Below are positions 1 through 8,884 of a DNA stretch of 60,755 bases, in pieces (the first letter of the stretch is position 1; every line of letters begins with the position of its first letter). Both the position numbers and the translations under genes were made by a program. Source of the DNA: Pseudomonas corrugata. GTDB taxonomy: Bacteria; Pseudomonadota; Gammaproteobacteria; Pseudomonadales; Pseudomonadaceae. The DNA is taken from the NCBI RefSeq assembly GCF_001269905.1, contig NZ_LHVK01000012.1, positions 1 through 60,755 of the forward strand. The letters run 5' to 3'. A model generated the notes under the pieces. The model searched no databases and was not told the DNA's origin. It was given only the letters and a program-made list of their open reading frames with translations.

Positions 1-1
1 C

Positions 2-1117
2 GACTGGCTCATTGCCAACGTCCCAATGGACAAGGCGGTGCTTCAGAAATGGTTGAAAGCTGGTGTGATTCATAAAGGCCAGCTACAGGCAACGGACGCC
101 GGTACGCCACAGGGCGGAATCATCTCGCCCACCTTGGCAAACATGGTGCTGGATGGACTGGAAGTACAGCTCAAGCAACATCTGGGCGTGACGAAGGCCA
201 AAAAGCTGAAGATCAACGTGGTGCGTTATGCGGACGATTTTGTGATCACCGGGAGCTCGAAAGAGGTGCTGGAAAATGAGATTAAACCTTGGGTTGAACA
301 GTTCCTCGCTGTAAGAGGGCTGCAGCTGTCGCCTGAGAAAACCCATGTCGTCCACATTGATCAAGGCTTTGACTTTCTTGGATGGAATTTCCGCAAGTAC
401 GATGGGAAGCTCCTGATCAAGCCGAGCAAGAAAAACGTGAAAGCGTTCTATAGCAAGGTCAAGGAAGTCATCAGTACCAACAAAGCGGTGAAGCAGGAGG
501 ATTTGATCCGACTACTGAACCCGATGCTGCGTGGCTGGGCGCTGTATCACCAGCCAGTGGTTGCCAAGAAAGCGTACAGCCGGATGGATTACCAGATTTT
601 CCATGCTCTTTGGCGTTGGGCAAAGCGGCGACACTCCAACAAAGGACTCGACTGGATCAAGGAGAAGTACTTCCAAGCAGCCGATGATCGAAACTGGGTG
701 TTCCGCACCACGATCGGGACTGAGAAAGGGAGCAAAGAGGAGATCAGGCTATACACCCTTGAGGCTACGCCGATCGAGAGGCACAGGAAAATCAGCGGGG
801 AATACAACCCGTTCGACCCTGCGATGGAGGAATATGGCGAGAAACTGCGGATGTCTCGGATGCTTGGAAAACTGAAATATCGTGCACAGATCTCAAAATT
901 GTTCCAATCGCAAAAAGGGCTGTGTTTACTATGCGAAAACCCCATAACTAGAGAGACGGGGTGGCACGACCACCACATTATCTATCGCTCACAAGGCGGT
1001 GGTGACTCGCTAAACAACCGGGTACTATTGCATCCCATTTGCCACCAGCAGCTTCACGCTCGTGGTTTGACAGTGAACAAACCGACTCCCGTTTTCGGGG
1101 GTTTAGTAAAGACTTGA
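2..1117 (+). CDS. Group II intron reverse transcriptase/maturase with HNH endonuclease (5' partial)
   Basis: The reading frame is open from base 2, so the gene starts upstream of the window; the first internal ATG is at 26. The visible part begins in the reverse transcriptase fingers/palm (PQGGIISP near the start), with the catalytic YADD at 227-238. It continues through the thumb/maturase X domain (FLGWNFRKY, then a W-rich GIIM segment) and ends with an HNH nuclease: CLLC, HDHH and a final HPICHQQLH (about 898-1070). This protein would splice the intron as maturase and drive retrohoming by target nicking and reverse transcription. The visible part carries no internal stop. Its TGA at 1115-1117 overlaps the first bases of domain V. 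Confidence 0.93.
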   Translation, partial: DWLIANVPMDKAVLQKWLKAGVIHKGQLQATDAGTPQGGIISPTLANMVLDGLEVQLKQHLGVTKAKKLKINVVRYADDFVITGSSKEVLENEIKPWVEQFLAVRGLQLSPEKTHVVHIDQGFDFLGWNFRKYDGKLLIKPSKKNVKAFYSKVKEVISTNKAVKQEDLIRLLNPMLRGWALYHQPVVAKKAYSRMDYQIFHALWRWAKRRHSNKGLDWIKEKYFQAADDRNWVFRTTIGTEKGSKEEIRLYTLEATPIERHRKISGEYNPFDPAMEEYGEKLRMSRMLGKLKYRAQISKLFQSQKGLCLLCENPITRETGWHDHHIIYRSQGGGDSLNNRVLLHPICHQQLHARGLTVNKPTPVFGGLVKT

Positions 1118-1190
1118 GCCGTATGCGCTGAAAGGCGCACGTACGGTTTTTAGGGGGGGACAGACCAGAAATGGTTTGTTCCTACCCAAC
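1116..1190 (+). ncRNA. Group II intron domains V and VI
   Basis: Domain V spans 1116-1149: it opens GAGCCGUAUGCGC, has a GAAA tetraloop (UGAAAGG), and closes GCGCACGUACGG. Domain VI follows (about 1154-1187): GGGACAGACC pairs with GGUUUGUUCC using G-U wobbles, then UA is bulged and CCC pairs with GGG. The bulged A at 1184 is the predicted branch point. Assigned by folding by eye; both strands of each helix are directly visible. Confidence 0.8.
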
Positions 1191-1260
1191 TTTCAGACCA
1201 TCGAGAGGCGTGCGGCCCACACCGCGGGCAGATGGCACGCAGGAAGCCCGGACTAATAAG

Positions 1261-4059
1261 ATGGCATTGAAATCCCCCGCGTTTCGTAAAAAATTTCCGT
1301 TGCTGGTCACCGGCAGTCTGCTGGCCCTGCAACCCCTGGCCTCTTCATTCGTTGTCGCGGCGCAGCAGTATGACTGCTCCGTCTCCGCCTCGGGTGCCTG
1401 GGACTGTTCCCCCAAGACCCCGGCCGCCGCATTGCCGCCACGTCCGGTGCATGAAGGCAGTGCCGTCGCCGACAGCGGCGACGCTCCGGCCGGCAGCAGC
1501 TCGGTTGAAGCAGGCGGCGACAAGCCAGTGCTGGTTACCGAAGCCAAGGGCCGCGGCCTGAAGTCGCGCAGTGCAGACTACAGCCACCTGGATTGGGTTC
1601 CGCGGGAGAACCTCACGCCTGCGCAATTGGCCGAAACCGGTCCTTATTGCTCCGGTGCCTATATCGAGCCGACCCGTCCAGGCATGAATGACAAGACGGC
1701 CAAGAGCGACGCCCCGACCTTCCTCGGCGCCAAGGCTTCACGCTACGAGCAGGAACAACAGGTGGCGACCCTGGCCGGTGACGTGGTCATGCGCCAGGGC
1801 AGCATGCAGGTCGAGGCGGACGAAGCCAGCCTTTACCAGGCCGAGAACCGCGGCGAGCTGAACGGCAATGTGCGGGTTCGCGACAACGGCGCGCTGATCG
1901 TCGGCGACCATGCCGATGTCCAGCTGGACACCGGCGAAGCCAAGGTCGACAACGCCGAATACGTGATGCACAAGTCGCGTATCCGCGGTAACGCCCTGTA
2001 TGCCAAGCGTGCCGAGAACGCGATCATCCGCCTCAAGGACGGCACGTACACCACGTGCGAACCGAACAGCAACGCCTGGACGCTCAAGGGCAACAACATC
2101 ACCCTGAACCCGGCCACCGGCTTCGGTACCGCGACCAACGTGACGCTGCGGGTCAAGGACATCCCGATCCTCTACACGCCTTATATCTACTTCCCGATCG
2201 ATGACCGTCGCCAGTCCGGTTTCCTGCCGCCGACCATTGGCAGCGGCAGCGACACCGGTTTCCTGTTGGTCACCCCGTACTACTTCAACCTGGCGCCGAA
2301 CTACGACGCCACGCTGTACCCGCGCTACATGAGCAAGCGCGGCCTGTTGATGGAAGGCGAATTCCGCTACCTGACCAAATCCAGCGAAGGTCAGTTCGGC
2401 GCTGCGTACCTCAACGACGAAGAAAACGAGCGCGCCAAACAGTCCGACTACAGCAAGACCCGCTACATGTACAACTGGCAGCACAAGGGCGGGCTGGACT
2501 CACGTGTGCTGACGGAAGTCGACTACACCAAGATCAGCGACCCTTATTACTTCCAGGATTTGCAGACCGACCAGATCGGTGTCGAGTCCAAGGATTACGT
2601 GAATCAGCAGGGTGCGGTCAGCTATAGGGGCGACAACTACGTTGCACGGGTCAATGCCCAGGCGTATCAAATGGCGACGATCTCAAAGATCACGCCGTAT
2701 AACCGCCTGCCGCAGATCACCTTCAATGGATCATTGCCTGACCATCCGTATGGTCTGGATTTCGCGTATAAGACGGAGCTGGTGCGGTTTGATCGTGATT
2801 TGAGAACCGGCGACTATAGCGATGAAAATGGGGACACTTCACCATTTCTGGACAACAACATTCGCGGCCTCGCACGGGCTAATGGCAATCGCCTGAACCT
2901 GGCTCCGGTCATCAGCCTGCCGATGAATGCGAGCTACGGCTACATCAAACCGTCGCTCAAGTATCAGTACACTCAGTACGATCTGGATCTGGACGGTATC
3001 GGCAAAGCGCAGGTCGCCGCGCAGAACGCGGAGGCTGATCGGCTGCGAGGCACCTACAGCAGCAGCCAGAGCCGTGGCGTGCCAATCGCCAGCATCGACA
3101 GTGGGCTGTATTTCGACCGCGACACTCAATGGTTCGGCACCAACTACCGCCAGACATTGGAGCCTCGCCTGTTCTATCTCTACGTACCCGAGAAGGACCA
3201 GAGCGACATTCCCGTGTTCGATACCAGCGAATCGACCTTCAGTTACTCCTCGCTGTTCCGGGATAACCGCTTCACCGGTTCCGACCGCGTCGGCGACGAG
3301 AACAAGCTGTCCCTGGGCGTGACCAGCCGCTGGATCGAAGAAAACGGTTTTGAACGTCAGCGCATCAGCGTCGGCCAGGCCCTGTACTTCAAGGATCGCG
3401 AAGTACAACTGCCGGGCATCGATTTCAAGACCCGCGAAGACGCCAAGTCGAACGTGTCTCCATACGCGCTGGAATACGAATTCCGCTGGAATCGCGACTG
3501 GCGTACCACTGCCACCTACAACTGGGACCCGGATACCCACAGCCCGCGTTCGGGCAGTGCGATGTTCCACTACCAGCCGGAAGACAATCCGAACAAGGTC
3601 ATCAATGCCGGTTATCGCTATCGTAACGACCAGGTCCGTTACGACGAGGCAACCGGTCAATGGCAAGTGGGTGGTGGCGACTATGGCACACCGGGCACGC
3701 CTGGCTACGTGAAGGACTACTACAAGATCAAGCAGCACGATTTCTCGGTCATCTGGCCGATCGTTCCGCAGTGGAACGCTATCAGCCGCTGGCAGTATGA
3801 CTACAACCGCAACCGTACCCTGGAAGCCTTCGGCGGTTTCGAATACGACAACTGCTGCTGGAAACTGCGCCTGATCAACCGTTACTGGGTCGACTACGAA
3901 GAGTTCAGTCAAGCCGCCCCGGAAAACGAAAAAGGCGACCACGGCATCTTCCTCCAAATTGTCCTGAAGGGACTCGGCGGCCTCACTGGCACCAAGGTAG
4001 AGAGCTTCCTCGACAAAGGCATCCAAGGTTATCGTGAACGTGAAGACCAAGCTTTCTGA
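1261..4059 (+). CDS. lptD: LPS-assembly protein LptD (outer-membrane LPS translocon)
   Basis: Forms with LptE the outer-membrane translocon that inserts lipopolysaccharide into the outer leaflet. The 932-residue product is the usual length for pseudomonads. It has a signal peptide (about 1-34, cleavage near VVAA), a periplasmic OstA/LptA-like beta-jellyroll (about 165-270) and a large beta-barrel domain rich in aromatic residues. Cysteines include C39 near the mature N-terminus and a C865-C866 pair near the end, as expected for the LptD disulfides. The ATG at 1261 was chosen because it begins the signal peptide; the frame is open further upstream, but that part lies in the leader and the intron. 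First gene of an operon with surA, which it overlaps by 26 bases. No convincing promoter is visible in the 70 bases between the intron and the ATG. Confidence 0.97.
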   Translation: MALKSPAFRKKFPLLVTGSLLALQPLASSFVVAAQQYDCSVSASGAWDCSPKTPAAALPPRPVHEGSAVADSGDAPAGSSSVEAGGDKPVLVTEAKGRGLKSRSADYSHLDWVPRENLTPAQLAETGPYCSGAYIEPTRPGMNDKTAKSDAPTFLGAKASRYEQEQQVATLAGDVVMRQGSMQVEADEASLYQAENRGELNGNVRVRDNGALIVGDHADVQLDTGEAKVDNAEYVMHKSRIRGNALYAKRAENAIIRLKDGTYTTCEPNSNAWTLKGNNITLNPATGFGTATNVTLRVKDIPILYTPYIYFPIDDRRQSGFLPPTIGSGSDTGFLLVTPYYFNLAPNYDATLYPRYMSKRGLLMEGEFRYLTKSSEGQFGAAYLNDEENERAKQSDYSKTRYMYNWQHKGGLDSRVLTEVDYTKISDPYYFQDLQTDQIGVESKDYVNQQGAVSYRGDNYVARVNAQAYQMATISKITPYNRLPQITFNGSLPDHPYGLDFAYKTELVRFDRDLRTGDYSDENGDTSPFLDNNIRGLARANGNRLNLAPVISLPMNASYGYIKPSLKYQYTQYDLDLDGIGKAQVAAQNAEADRLRGTYSSSQSRGVPIASIDSGLYFDRDTQWFGTNYRQTLEPRLFYLYVPEKDQSDIPVFDTSESTFSYSSLFRDNRFTGSDRVGDENKLSLGVTSRWIEENGFERQRISVGQALYFKDREVQLPGIDFKTREDAKSNVSPYALEYEFRWNRDWRTTATYNWDPDTHSPRSGSAMFHYQPEDNPNKVINAGYRYRNDQVRYDEATGQWQVGGGDYGTPGTPGYVKDYYKIKQHDFSVIWPIVPQWNAISRWQYDYNRNRTLEAFGGFEYDNCCWKLRLINRYWVDYEEFSQAAPENEKGDHGIFLQIVLKGLGGLTGTKVESFLDKGIQGYREREDQAF

Positions 4060-5356
4060 TTGTCTGCGCCCGCTGATGCTGGGCGCGCTGTTCCTGGGTA
4101 CCGCGGCCAACGCCGCGGTACAGCCCATCGATAAAGTGGTGGCCATTGTCGATAACGACGTGGTCATGCAGAGCCAGCTGGACCAACGCGTCCATGAAGT
4201 GCAGCAAACCATCGCCAAGCGCGGCGGCGGCCTGCCACCGCCGGGTGTGCTGGATCAACAAGTACTCGAACGCCTGATCGTCGAAAACCTGCAATTGCAG
4301 ATCGGCGAACGTTCCGGCATCCGCATTACCGACGAAGAGCTGAACCAGGCCGTCGGAACCATTGCCCAGCGCAACAACATGACCATCGACCAGTTCCGCG
4401 CTGCACTGGCTCACGACGGCCTGTCCTATGATGACGCCCGTGACCAGATCCGCCGCGAGATGATCATCAGTCGCGTACGCCAGCGTCGGGTGGCTGAACG
4501 CATCCAGGTTTCCGAACAGGAAGTGAAGAACTTCCTCGCATCCGACTTGGGCAAAATGCAGCTTTCCGAAGAGCTGCACCTGGCAAACATCCTGATTCCT
4601 ACCCCGGAAAGCGCCAACTCCGAAGCGATTCAGAGCGCTTATCGCCAGGCAATGGATGTCTACCAGCAGCTCAAGCAAGGTGCCGACTTCGGTCAGATGG
4701 CCGTCGCCCGCTCCGGCAGCGAAAACGCTCTGGAAGGTGGCGATATGGGCTGGCGCAAACCTGCTCAACTGCCGCCTCCGTTCGACCGCGAGCTGAGTGC
4801 CATGGCGGTGGGTGACATTACTCAGCCTGCCCGTACTCCCGGCGGCTTCATTATCCTGAAAGTGCTGGAGAAACGGGGTGGCGGCGCGCAGGTGCGTGAC
4901 GAAGTACATGTTCGCCACATCCTGATCAAACCCAGCGAAATTCGCAGCGAAGCCGAAACCAAGCGCCTGGCGGAGAAGCTCTACGACCGCATCGAAGCAG
5001 GCGAGGACTTCGGCGAACTGGCGAAGAGTTTCTCGGAAGACCCGGGATCGGCCCTCAACGGTGGCGATCTGAACTGGGTTGATCCAAACGCGCTGGTCCC
5101 CGAGTTCCGCAAGGTCATGGCCGAAACACCACAAGGCCAACTGTCCAAGCCGTTCAAGAGTCCTTATGGCTGGCATGTCCTGGAAGTCCTTGGTCGTCGC
5201 GCCACCGACAGCACCACTCAGGCCCGCGAACAACAGGCAATGACGGTACTGCGTAATCGCAAGTACGACGAAGAGCTGCAAACCTGGCTGCGCCAGATCC
5301 GCGACGAAGCCTACGTTGAAATCAAGCTCCCTGGTGCAGACCAGGCAGCGCAGTGA
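4034..5356 (+). CDS. surA: Periplasmic chaperone/peptidyl-prolyl isomerase SurA
   Basis: Escorts unfolded outer-membrane proteins, including LptD, across the periplasm. The 440-residue product has a short signal peptide ending in ANA-A, an N-terminal SurA chaperone domain (about 25-175) and two parvulin PPIase domains (about 185-285 and 295-395); the second has the typical EVHVRHILIK start. The GTG at 4034 has AAGG five bases upstream; a second in-frame GTG at 4040 is an alternative. Start overlaps the end of lptD, so the two are probably translationally coupled, which suits the LptD-SurA client relationship. Confidence 0.95.
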   Translation: MNVKTKLSDCLRPLMLGALFLGTAANAAVQPIDKVVAIVDNDVVMQSQLDQRVHEVQQTIAKRGGGLPPPGVLDQQVLERLIVENLQLQIGERSGIRITDEELNQAVGTIAQRNNMTIDQFRAALAHDGLSYDDARDQIRREMIISRVRQRRVAERIQVSEQEVKNFLASDLGKMQLSEELHLANILIPTPESANSEAIQSAYRQAMDVYQQLKQGADFGQMAVARSGSENALEGGDMGWRKPAQLPPPFDRELSAMAVGDITQPARTPGGFIILKVLEKRGGGAQVRDEVHVRHILIKPSEIRSEAETKRLAEKLYDRIEAGEDFGELAKSFSEDPGSALNGGDLNWVDPNALVPEFRKVMAETPQGQLSKPFKSPYGWHVLEVLGRRATDSTTQAREQQAMTVLRNRKYDEELQTWLRQIRDEAYVEIKLPGADQAAQ

Positions 5357-6342
5357 AACCCAAGCGTTTCGCGCTGACGCCCGGCGAGCCTGCCGGCATT
5401 GGTCCCGACCTGTGCCTGCTGCTCGCCGCGCAGCCCCAGCCATACCCTCTGATTGCCATCACCAGCCGCACCCTGCTCCTTGAGCGGGCTGCGCAACTCG
5501 GAGTGGCCGTCAATCTGCTTGCAGTGACACCGGGCGCCTGGCCGGATATCCCAGCGCCGGCCGACAGCCTGTATGTCTGGGATACCCCCTTGGGCACCCC
5601 GGTCGTCACCGGGCAGTTGGACAAGGCCAATGCCGGCTTCGTCCTGGAAACCCTGACCCGTGCTTGCCAGGGCTGCCTGGATGGCGCTTTCGCCGGCATG
5701 ATCACCGCACCGGTACACAAGGGCGTGATCAACGAGTCCGGCATCGCCTTTTCGGGGCACACCGAATTCCTCGCGGACCTGACCCATACCGCACAGGTCG
5801 TGATGATGCTCGCTACCCGTGGCCTGCGCGTGGCCCTGGTGACCACTCACCTGCCCTTGCGGGAGATTGCCGACGCCATCACCCCGGAACGCCTGGAGCG
5901 TGTCACGCGGATACTGCACGCCGATCTGCAGGGAAAGTTCGGCATTGCCGACCCTCGCATCCTGGTCTGCGGGCTCAACCCCCACGCCGGTGAAGGCGGA
6001 CACCTGGGTCGCGAAGAAATAGACATCATTGAACCTACATTGGAGCGCTTGCGCAGCGAAGGCATGAACCTGCATGGCCCGCTGCCTGCCGACACTCTGT
6101 TTACCCCCAAATATCTGGAGCACTGCGACGCGGTGCTGGCGATGTACCACGACCAGGGCCTGCCCGTGCTGAAGTACAAAGGCTTCGGCGCGGCGGTCAA
6201 TGTGACTCTGGGCCTGCCGATCATCCGCACTTCGGTGGACCATGGCACCGCCCTGGACCTGGCCGGCAGTGGCAAGATCGATACCGGTAGCCTGCAGGTC
6301 GCACTGGAAACCGCCTACCAGATGGCCGAGACCCATTTATGA
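5353..6342 (+). CDS. pdxA: 4-hydroxythreonine-4-phosphate dehydrogenase PdxA
   Basis: NAD-dependent oxidation of 4-phosphohydroxy-L-threonine in the DXP-dependent route to pyridoxal 5'-phosphate. 329 residues, the normal family length. Visible family segments include TPGEPAGIGPDL at the N-terminus, the metal/substrate histidine segment SGHTEFLAD, NPHAGEGG, and the C-terminal GTALDLAGSGKID. GTG start overlaps the surA stop by four bases (GTGA), so it is coupled. Cytoplasmic. Confidence 0.96.
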   Translation: MKPKRFALTPGEPAGIGPDLCLLLAAQPQPYPLIAITSRTLLLERAAQLGVAVNLLAVTPGAWPDIPAPADSLYVWDTPLGTPVVTGQLDKANAGFVLETLTRACQGCLDGAFAGMITAPVHKGVINESGIAFSGHTEFLADLTHTAQVVMMLATRGLRVALVTTHLPLREIADAITPERLERVTRILHADLQGKFGIADPRILVCGLNPHAGEGGHLGREEIDIIEPTLERLRSEGMNLHGPLPADTLFTPKYLEHCDAVLAMYHDQGLPVLKYKGFGAAVNVTLGLPIIRTSVDHGTALDLAGSGKIDTGSLQVALETAYQMAETHL

Positions 6343-7157
6343 CCGAGCAATACCAACACCGCGCGCGCAAGCGTTTCGGCCAGAACTTCTTGCATGACGC
6401 CGGAGTGATCGACCGCATCCTGCGCTCCATCAACGCCAAGCCCGACGACCGCATGCTGGAAATCGGCCCAGGCCAGGGCGCCCTGACCGAAGGTCTGCTC
6501 GGCAGCGGTGCACAACTGGACGTGGTGGAACTGGACAAGGACCTGGTTCCGATCCTCAATCAGCAATTCGCCGGCAAGAGCAACTTCAACCTGCACCAGG
6601 GCGACGCTCTGAAGTTCGACTTCAACAGCCTGAACGCCGCGCCGAACAGCCTGCGGGTCGTGGGTAACCTGCCGTACAACATCTCCACGCCACTGATCTT
6701 CCACCTGCTGAGTAACGCCGGCCTGATCCGCGACATGCACTTCATGCTGCAAAAAGAAGTGGTCGAACGTCTCGCCGCAGGTCCTGGCGGCGGTGATTGG
6801 GGTCGCCTCTCGATCATGGTCCAGTACCACTGCCGGGTCGAACACCTGTTCAATGTGGGCCCGGGGGCCTTCAACCCTCCACCCAAAGTCGACTCGGCCA
6901 TCGTCCGCCTCGTCCCCCATGCGGTGCTACCGCACCCGGCCAAGGACCATCGCCTGCTGGAACGTGTGGTACGCGAAGCCTTCAACCAACGTCGTAAAAC
7001 CCTGCGCAATACGCTGAAGTTGCTGCTCAGCAGTGCCGAAATCGAGGCCGCGGGCGTCGATGGCAGCCTGCGCCCCGAGCAGTTGGATCTGGCGGCCTTC
7101 GTGCGCCTGGCCGACAAGCTCAGCGAACAGGCCGCACCGAAAACCGAGGCCATCTGA
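6339..7157 (+). CDS. rsmA: 16S rRNA (adenine1518/1519-N6)-dimethyltransferase RsmA (KsgA)
   Basis: Dimethylates two adjacent adenines in the 3' helix of 16S rRNA during small-subunit maturation, using S-adenosylmethionine. 272 residues. SAM-binding motif I is LEIGPGQGALTEGLL and the catalytic motif IV is NLPYNIS, both intact. ATGA overlap with pdxA. The name is easily confused with the RNA-binding regulator RsmA/CsrA of pseudomonads, which is unrelated. Confidence 0.96.
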   Translation: MTEQYQHRARKRFGQNFLHDAGVIDRILRSINAKPDDRMLEIGPGQGALTEGLLGSGAQLDVVELDKDLVPILNQQFAGKSNFNLHQGDALKFDFNSLNAAPNSLRVVGNLPYNISTPLIFHLLSNAGLIRDMHFMLQKEVVERLAAGPGGGDWGRLSIMVQYHCRVEHLFNVGPGAFNPPPKVDSAIVRLVPHAVLPHPAKDHRLLERVVREAFNQRRKTLRNTLKLLLSSAEIEAAGVDGSLRPEQLDLAAFVRLADKLSEQAAPKTEAI

Positions 7158-7264
7158 CGGACGATGGCCGTCTCGGGTGGGACGCCCACTGGTTTACTAC
7201 CCGACACTTGGCCTAGACTGACCCCTTCAGCCACGCCCGCGTCCCGCTTCTAAGGCCCTTTTGC

Positions 7265-7645
7265 ATGTCCGATCCTCGTTATCAGGTCGACGTCAGCGTC
7301 ACCACCCGCTTCCTGGCAGAACAGTCGCAGCCCGAACATAACCGTTTCGCCTTCGCCTATACCATTACCGTGCGCAACAACGGTTCGCTACCCGCCCGGC
7401 TGCTGTCGCGGCACTGGATCATCACCGATGGCGATGGTCATGTCGAAGAGGTGCGTGGCGAGGGCGTTGTCGGTCAGCAACCGCTGATCGACGCCGGCAA
7501 CAGTCACAGCTACAGCAGCGGCACCGTGATGACGACCCGGGTCGGCACCATGCAAGGCACCTATCAGATGCTGGCCGGGGACGGCAAACGCTTCGATGCC
7601 GTCATCAGCCCCTTTCGCCTGGCGGTTCCCGGAGCCTTGCACTGA
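7265..7645 (+). CDS. apaG: ApaG protein (Co2+/Mg2+ efflux-associated, DUF525)
   Basis: 126-residue single-domain ApaG protein with a fibronectin III-like fold; function still poorly defined, usually found beside apaH. Family segments visible are YTITVRNNG, LLSRHWIITD and the MQGTYQM hairpin. The stop TGA shares its last base with the ATG of apaH (TGATG), indicating tight coupling. The 107-base gap after rsmA contains a possible weak promoter (TAGACT near 7214) but nothing convincing. Confidence 0.95.
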   Translation: MSDPRYQVDVSVTTRFLAEQSQPEHNRFAFAYTITVRNNGSLPARLLSRHWIITDGDGHVEEVRGEGVVGQQPLIDAGNSHSYSSGTVMTTRVGTMQGTYQMLAGDGKRFDAVISPFRLAVPGALH

Positions 7646-8523
7646 TGGCCACTTACGCGGTCGGCGATCTGCAAGGTTGCCTCAGCCCACTCAAGTGCCT
7701 GTTGGAGCGAGTCGCCTTCGACCCGCAGAAAGACACGCTGTGGCTAGTGGGTGACCTGGTCAACCGAGGCCCGCAATCACTTGAGACGTTGCGTTTTCTC
7801 TTCAGCATCCGCCAGTCGCTGGTATGCGTGCTCGGCAATCATGACCTGCACCTGCTGGCCGTCTGGCAGAACATCGAGCGCCTGAAGAAATCCGATACCT
7901 TGAAGGAAATACTCGACGCCCCCGACTGCATCGAATTGATGGAATGGCTGCGCCAGCAAAAGCTCATGCACTACGACGAGCAGCGCAACCTGGCGCTGGT
8001 ACATGCCGGCATTCCACCTCAATGGTCCCTGCGCAGGGCACTCAAGTGCGCCGGCGAAGTCGAGCAGGCGCTACGCGACGACAATTTGCTCAGCCCTTAC
8101 CTGGACGGCATGTATGGCAACGACCCGGTCAAATGGGACAACGACCTCACCGGTGTGACCCGCCTTCGGGTCATTACCAATTATTTCACCCGCATGCGCT
8201 TCTGTACCCGCGACGGCAAACTAGACCTCAAGGGCAAGGAAGGCATCGAGACCGCACCGCCCGGCTATGCGCCCTGGTTCAAGCACAAGGAGCGCAAGAC
8301 CCGTAACCTGAAGATCATTTTCGGTCACTGGGCAGCCCTGCTGGGCCAATGCGACGAGCCAGGACTCTTTGCCCTCGATACCGGTTGCGTGTGGGGCGAA
8401 GCACTGACACTGATGAACATTGATACCGGCGAACGACTGCGTTGCGACTGCGACGAACAAGGTCACGTCAATCCCCATCAACACCCGACCATTGCGTCAT
8501 CGCCGACCGGCACCGCCGTCTGA
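7645..8523 (+). CDS. apaH: Bis(5'-nucleosyl)-tetraphosphatase, symmetrical (ApaH)
   Basis: Hydrolyses Ap4A to two ADP and also removes Np4 caps from RNA 5' ends. 292 residues. PPP-family metallophosphatase motifs are present in order: GDLQGC (GDxHG-like), GDLVNRG (GDxVDRG-like), GNHD, a VHAG segment, and a late FGHWA. Last gene of the lptD-surA-pdxA-rsmA-apaG-apaH series, an order conserved in many gammaproteobacteria. Confidence 0.96.
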   Translation: MATYAVGDLQGCLSPLKCLLERVAFDPQKDTLWLVGDLVNRGPQSLETLRFLFSIRQSLVCVLGNHDLHLLAVWQNIERLKKSDTLKEILDAPDCIELMEWLRQQKLMHYDEQRNLALVHAGIPPQWSLRRALKCAGEVEQALRDDNLLSPYLDGMYGNDPVKWDNDLTGVTRLRVITNYFTRMRFCTRDGKLDLKGKEGIETAPPGYAPWFKHKERKTRNLKIIFGHWAALLGQCDEPGLFALDTGCVWGEALTLMNIDTGERLRCDCDEQGHVNPHQHPTIASSPTGTAV

Positions 8524-8554
8524 TCGGCGCCTGGCCTGCTACAGGAGCCCTCCC

Positions 8555-8884
8555 ATGACTGAATTCAAACGTATTCCCCCGGCCCAAGCCCAGGCCCTGC
8601 GGGAGCAGGGCGCGGTCGTCGTCGACATCCGCGATCCCGCCACTTTTTCCGCCCTTCATATCAGTGGCTCCAAGCACCTGGATAACCACTCCCTGCATGA
8701 TTTCATTACCAAGGCCGATCTTGACGCCCCGGTCGTGGTCGTTTGCTACCACGGTAATTCCAGTCAGAGCGCAGCCGCCTATCTGGTCGGCCAAGGCTTC
8801 ACCGACGTCTATAGCCTGGATGGCGGGTTTGAGCTCTGGCGCACGACTTATCCGTCAGAAACGGCGCAAGGCTCTCACGAATAA
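8555..8884 (+). CDS. glpE: Thiosulfate sulfurtransferase GlpE (single-domain rhodanese)
   Basis: Transfers sulfane sulfur from thiosulfate to cyanide or thiols through a cysteine persulfide. 109 residues, one rhodanese domain with the active-site loop CYHGNSS and the N-terminal VVDIRD. The ATG at 8555 follows AGGAG (8543-8547). An earlier in-frame start exists but would run far into apaH. Lies 31 bases after apaH on the same strand. Confidence 0.94.
   Translation: MTEFKRIPPAQAQALREQGAVVVDIRDPATFSALHISGSKHLDNHSLHDFITKADLDAPVVVVCYHGNSSQSAAAYLVGQGFTDVYSLDGGFELWRTTYPSETAQGSHE

Larger units (their letters stand above)
1..1190 (+). mobile_element. Group II intron, 3' portion (5' end outside window)
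   Basis: Seen: the window opens inside a reverse transcriptase/maturase gene, followed at once by a 34-base domain V hairpin and a domain VI hairpin with a bulged A at 1184. Group II introns normally have the branch A seven or eight bases from the end and finish with AY; here CCCAAC follows the A, so the 3' splice site is placed between 1190 and 1191. The 5' exon and domains I-III lie outside the window. The 3' exon is the leader of lptD, 70 bases before its ATG. Class was not assigned, but the HNH domain argues against class C introns. Confidence 0.85.

Noticed and set aside
1171..1260. Longer lptD reading frame beginning at 1171
   Set aside because: The extension lies in intron domain VI and the leader, lacks a ribosome binding site and would put 30 residues before the signal peptide.
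2839..5443. Long open frames on the minus strand (about 459 and 486 codons) opposite lptD and surA
   Set aside because: High-GC antisense frames opposite genes with clear family motifs; their translations have no family features.
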